This document shows positions 33,099 to 33,675 of a DNA stretch of 33,675 bases, piece by piece. A program made the translations under genes and the position numbers. The notes beneath the pieces were generated by a model. The model did not search any database, was not told the DNA's origin, and saw only the letters and a program-made list of their open reading frames with translations. Every line of letters starts with the position of its first letter. The stretch's first letter is position 1. This DNA comes from an uncultured Clostridia bacterium (GTDB taxonomy: Bacteria; Bacillota; Clostridia; Oscillospirales; Acutalibacteraceae): positions 1 through 33,675 of the forward strand of contig CALEJD010000112.1 of assembly GCA_937898195.1 (NCBI GenBank), read 5' to 3'.

Positions 33099-33121
33099 GT
33101 GAATAACTGTTACTTATTCAC
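33099..33121. promoter_or_regulatory. Inverted repeat at the yceD-rpmF transcription start
   Basis: GTGAATAA and TTATTCAC form a perfect 8-bp inverted repeat around a 7-base spacer, directly at or after the predicted start point and before the ribosome binding site. It could be an operator or an mRNA hairpin. It does not match the FapR, CIRCE or NrdR consensus. Confidence 0.5.
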
Positions 33122-33128
33122 CCGAATT

Positions 33129-33157
33129 ATTATATATGTATATTTCGTTTTTGTCAA
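33129..33157 (-). promoter_or_regulatory. Promoter of yceD-rpmF
   Basis: The minus strand has -35 TTGACA (33152-33157), a 17-base spacer and -10 TATAAT (33129-33134), both perfect consensus, as expected for a ribosomal protein operon. Confidence 0.9.
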
Positions 33158-33189
33158 CAATAAAAATCAAAATATTTTAGTAAAAATGC

Positions 33190-33219
33190 AGAAAAACGGC
33201 GAGGAATTAACCCCGCCGT
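33190..33219 (-). terminator. Terminator after the small P-loop gene
   Basis: ACGGCGGGG and CCTCGCCGT (33196-33219) form a stem with one mismatch around TTAATT, followed on the minus strand by TTTTCTGCATTTTT. Confidence 0.8.
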
Positions 33220-33232
33220 GTCCTATTTTTAA

Positions 33233-33661
33233 TTAGTTGATTTTTGCACAATATTCAAACATTGCTTCTGGAAGTTCTTCCATCTCACTTGAAATTGTGA
33301 ATGTGAACTTTGTATCAGAAATTTTTGAAAGTTCGTCAACTTTTTTAAGGAATGAGCTGAGTGCTTCGCCTGTTCTTTCTTTGTCTTCAGCAATTCTGTA
33401 AGTTGCGTCAACAAAGATATCTGTAATATCGTGGTCACCTGCACAGATGCCACTCAAAAAGCCGTAGAATGCATCATAGCCCTTGATTGCAAAAGTATCT
33501 GCTGCAACAAGTCTTGCACGATAGTTTACATCGTATGTAAGCTTTGTTTCTTTTTCAACGCATACAACGTTACCGCTGGATACGTGAACTGCATCATTAA
33601 CTTTTTCTACGAGTACTTTAGTTTTTCCTGTTCCTTTTTTACCGATAATAAGAGAAATCAT
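33233..33661 (-). CDS. Small P-loop ATPase-like protein of unknown function
   Basis: This 142-residue protein opens with MISLIIGKKGTGKT, a full Walker A (G7-T14). A Walker-B-like strand follows at 81-86 (DIFVDA), with alternating strands and helices, as a minimal P-loop fold. It lacks recognisable DNA-binding, membrane or protease motifs. I do not recognise a named family. The size suggests a stand-alone nucleotide-binding module, possibly related to RecA- or PilT-type NTPases only in fold. The ATG at 33661 follows a perfect AGGAGG 7 bases upstream, and a terminator follows the stop, so it is complete. Its promoter lies beyond the right edge. Confidence 0.8.
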   Translation of the reverse strand: MISLIIGKKGTGKTKVLVEKVNDAVHVSSGNVVCVEKETKLTYDVNYRARLVAADTFAIKGYDAFYGFLSGICAGDHDITDIFVDATYRIAEDKERTGEALSSFLKKVDELSKISDTKFTFTISSEMEELPEAMFEYCAKIN

Positions 33662-33675
33662 ATTATCTCCTCCTA

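Noticed and set aside
33099..33121. FapR operator at yceD-rpmF
   Set aside because: The palindrome does not resemble the FapR consensus (TTAGTACC-type), and no fatty acid genes follow.
1..33675. CRISPR array, prophage, transposase, toxin-antitoxin or restriction system
   Set aside because: No regularly spaced direct repeats and no protein with integrase, transposase, Cas, toxin or restriction motifs were seen. Nearly all the sequence is explained by housekeeping genes.

Overview
The window is an AT-rich chromosomal segment from a low-GC Gram-positive anaerobe. It is most likely a Clostridia member of the Oscillospiraceae/Ruminococcaceae type. This rests on gene content (dgt-dnaG-sigA, AddAB instead of RecBCD, EcfA1A2T, DUF177-rpmF, DUF5711, ClpE), strong AGGAGG-type ribosome binding sites, SigA-like promoters and clostridial-looking 16S leader sequence. 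No species assignment is possible from the sequence alone. All 30 protein genes lie on the minus strand, co-oriented with the 16S rRNA gene whose 5' end runs off the left edge. Only two tRNA-Ser genes are on the plus strand.

Layout from left to right, with minus-strand genes read right to left. (1) 1-350: 16S rRNA 5' end, a structured leader with a boxA-like antiterminator, and a near-consensus rRNA promoter. (2) 525-1907: a cadC-like metal sensor and a CDF metal exporter with a His-rich tail, behind a promoter covered by operator-like palindromes. (3) 1931-5863: dgt-dnaG-sigA, ending in a hairpin terminator. (4) 5944-7086: yigZ and rpmE, separated by a 162-bp imperfect palindrome that resembles a MITE. 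(5) 7083-15645: a four-gene operon of a small membrane protein, a GH27 glycosidase, addB and addA. (6) 15724-16140: the plus-strand tRNA-Ser(UGA) and tRNA-Ser(GCU) genes with their own promoter and terminators. (7) 16107-28817: a 12-gene minus-strand cluster, ruvC-ruvA-ruvB-glmM-methyltransferase-ecfA1-ecfA2-ecfT-truA-DUF5711-cvpA-pgsA-clpE counted with its accessory genes, with no intergenic gap above about 20 nt. (8) 28821-29535: a lone small membrane protein with its own promoter and terminator. (9) 29582-33157: DUF177 (yceD)-rpmF and DUF512-der. (10) 33190-33675: a small P-loop protein with its own terminator.

Functionally this is mostly core housekeeping: transcription (SigA), replication priming (DnaG), recombination and repair (AddAB, RuvABC), ribosome assembly (L31, L32, DUF177, Der, TruA), envelope precursor synthesis (GlmM, PgsA), vitamin or metal uptake (ECF module) and protein quality control (ClpE). 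I found no prophage, CRISPR array, transposase or defence island. The unusual signals are smaller: the 162-bp palindromic element, a dispersed GTRGG-type palindrome that appears to be used as a terminator, a glycosidase embedded in the addBA operon, the palindrome-rich cadC promoter, a symmetric hairpin in the rRNA leader, and several conserved-looking proteins of unknown function.
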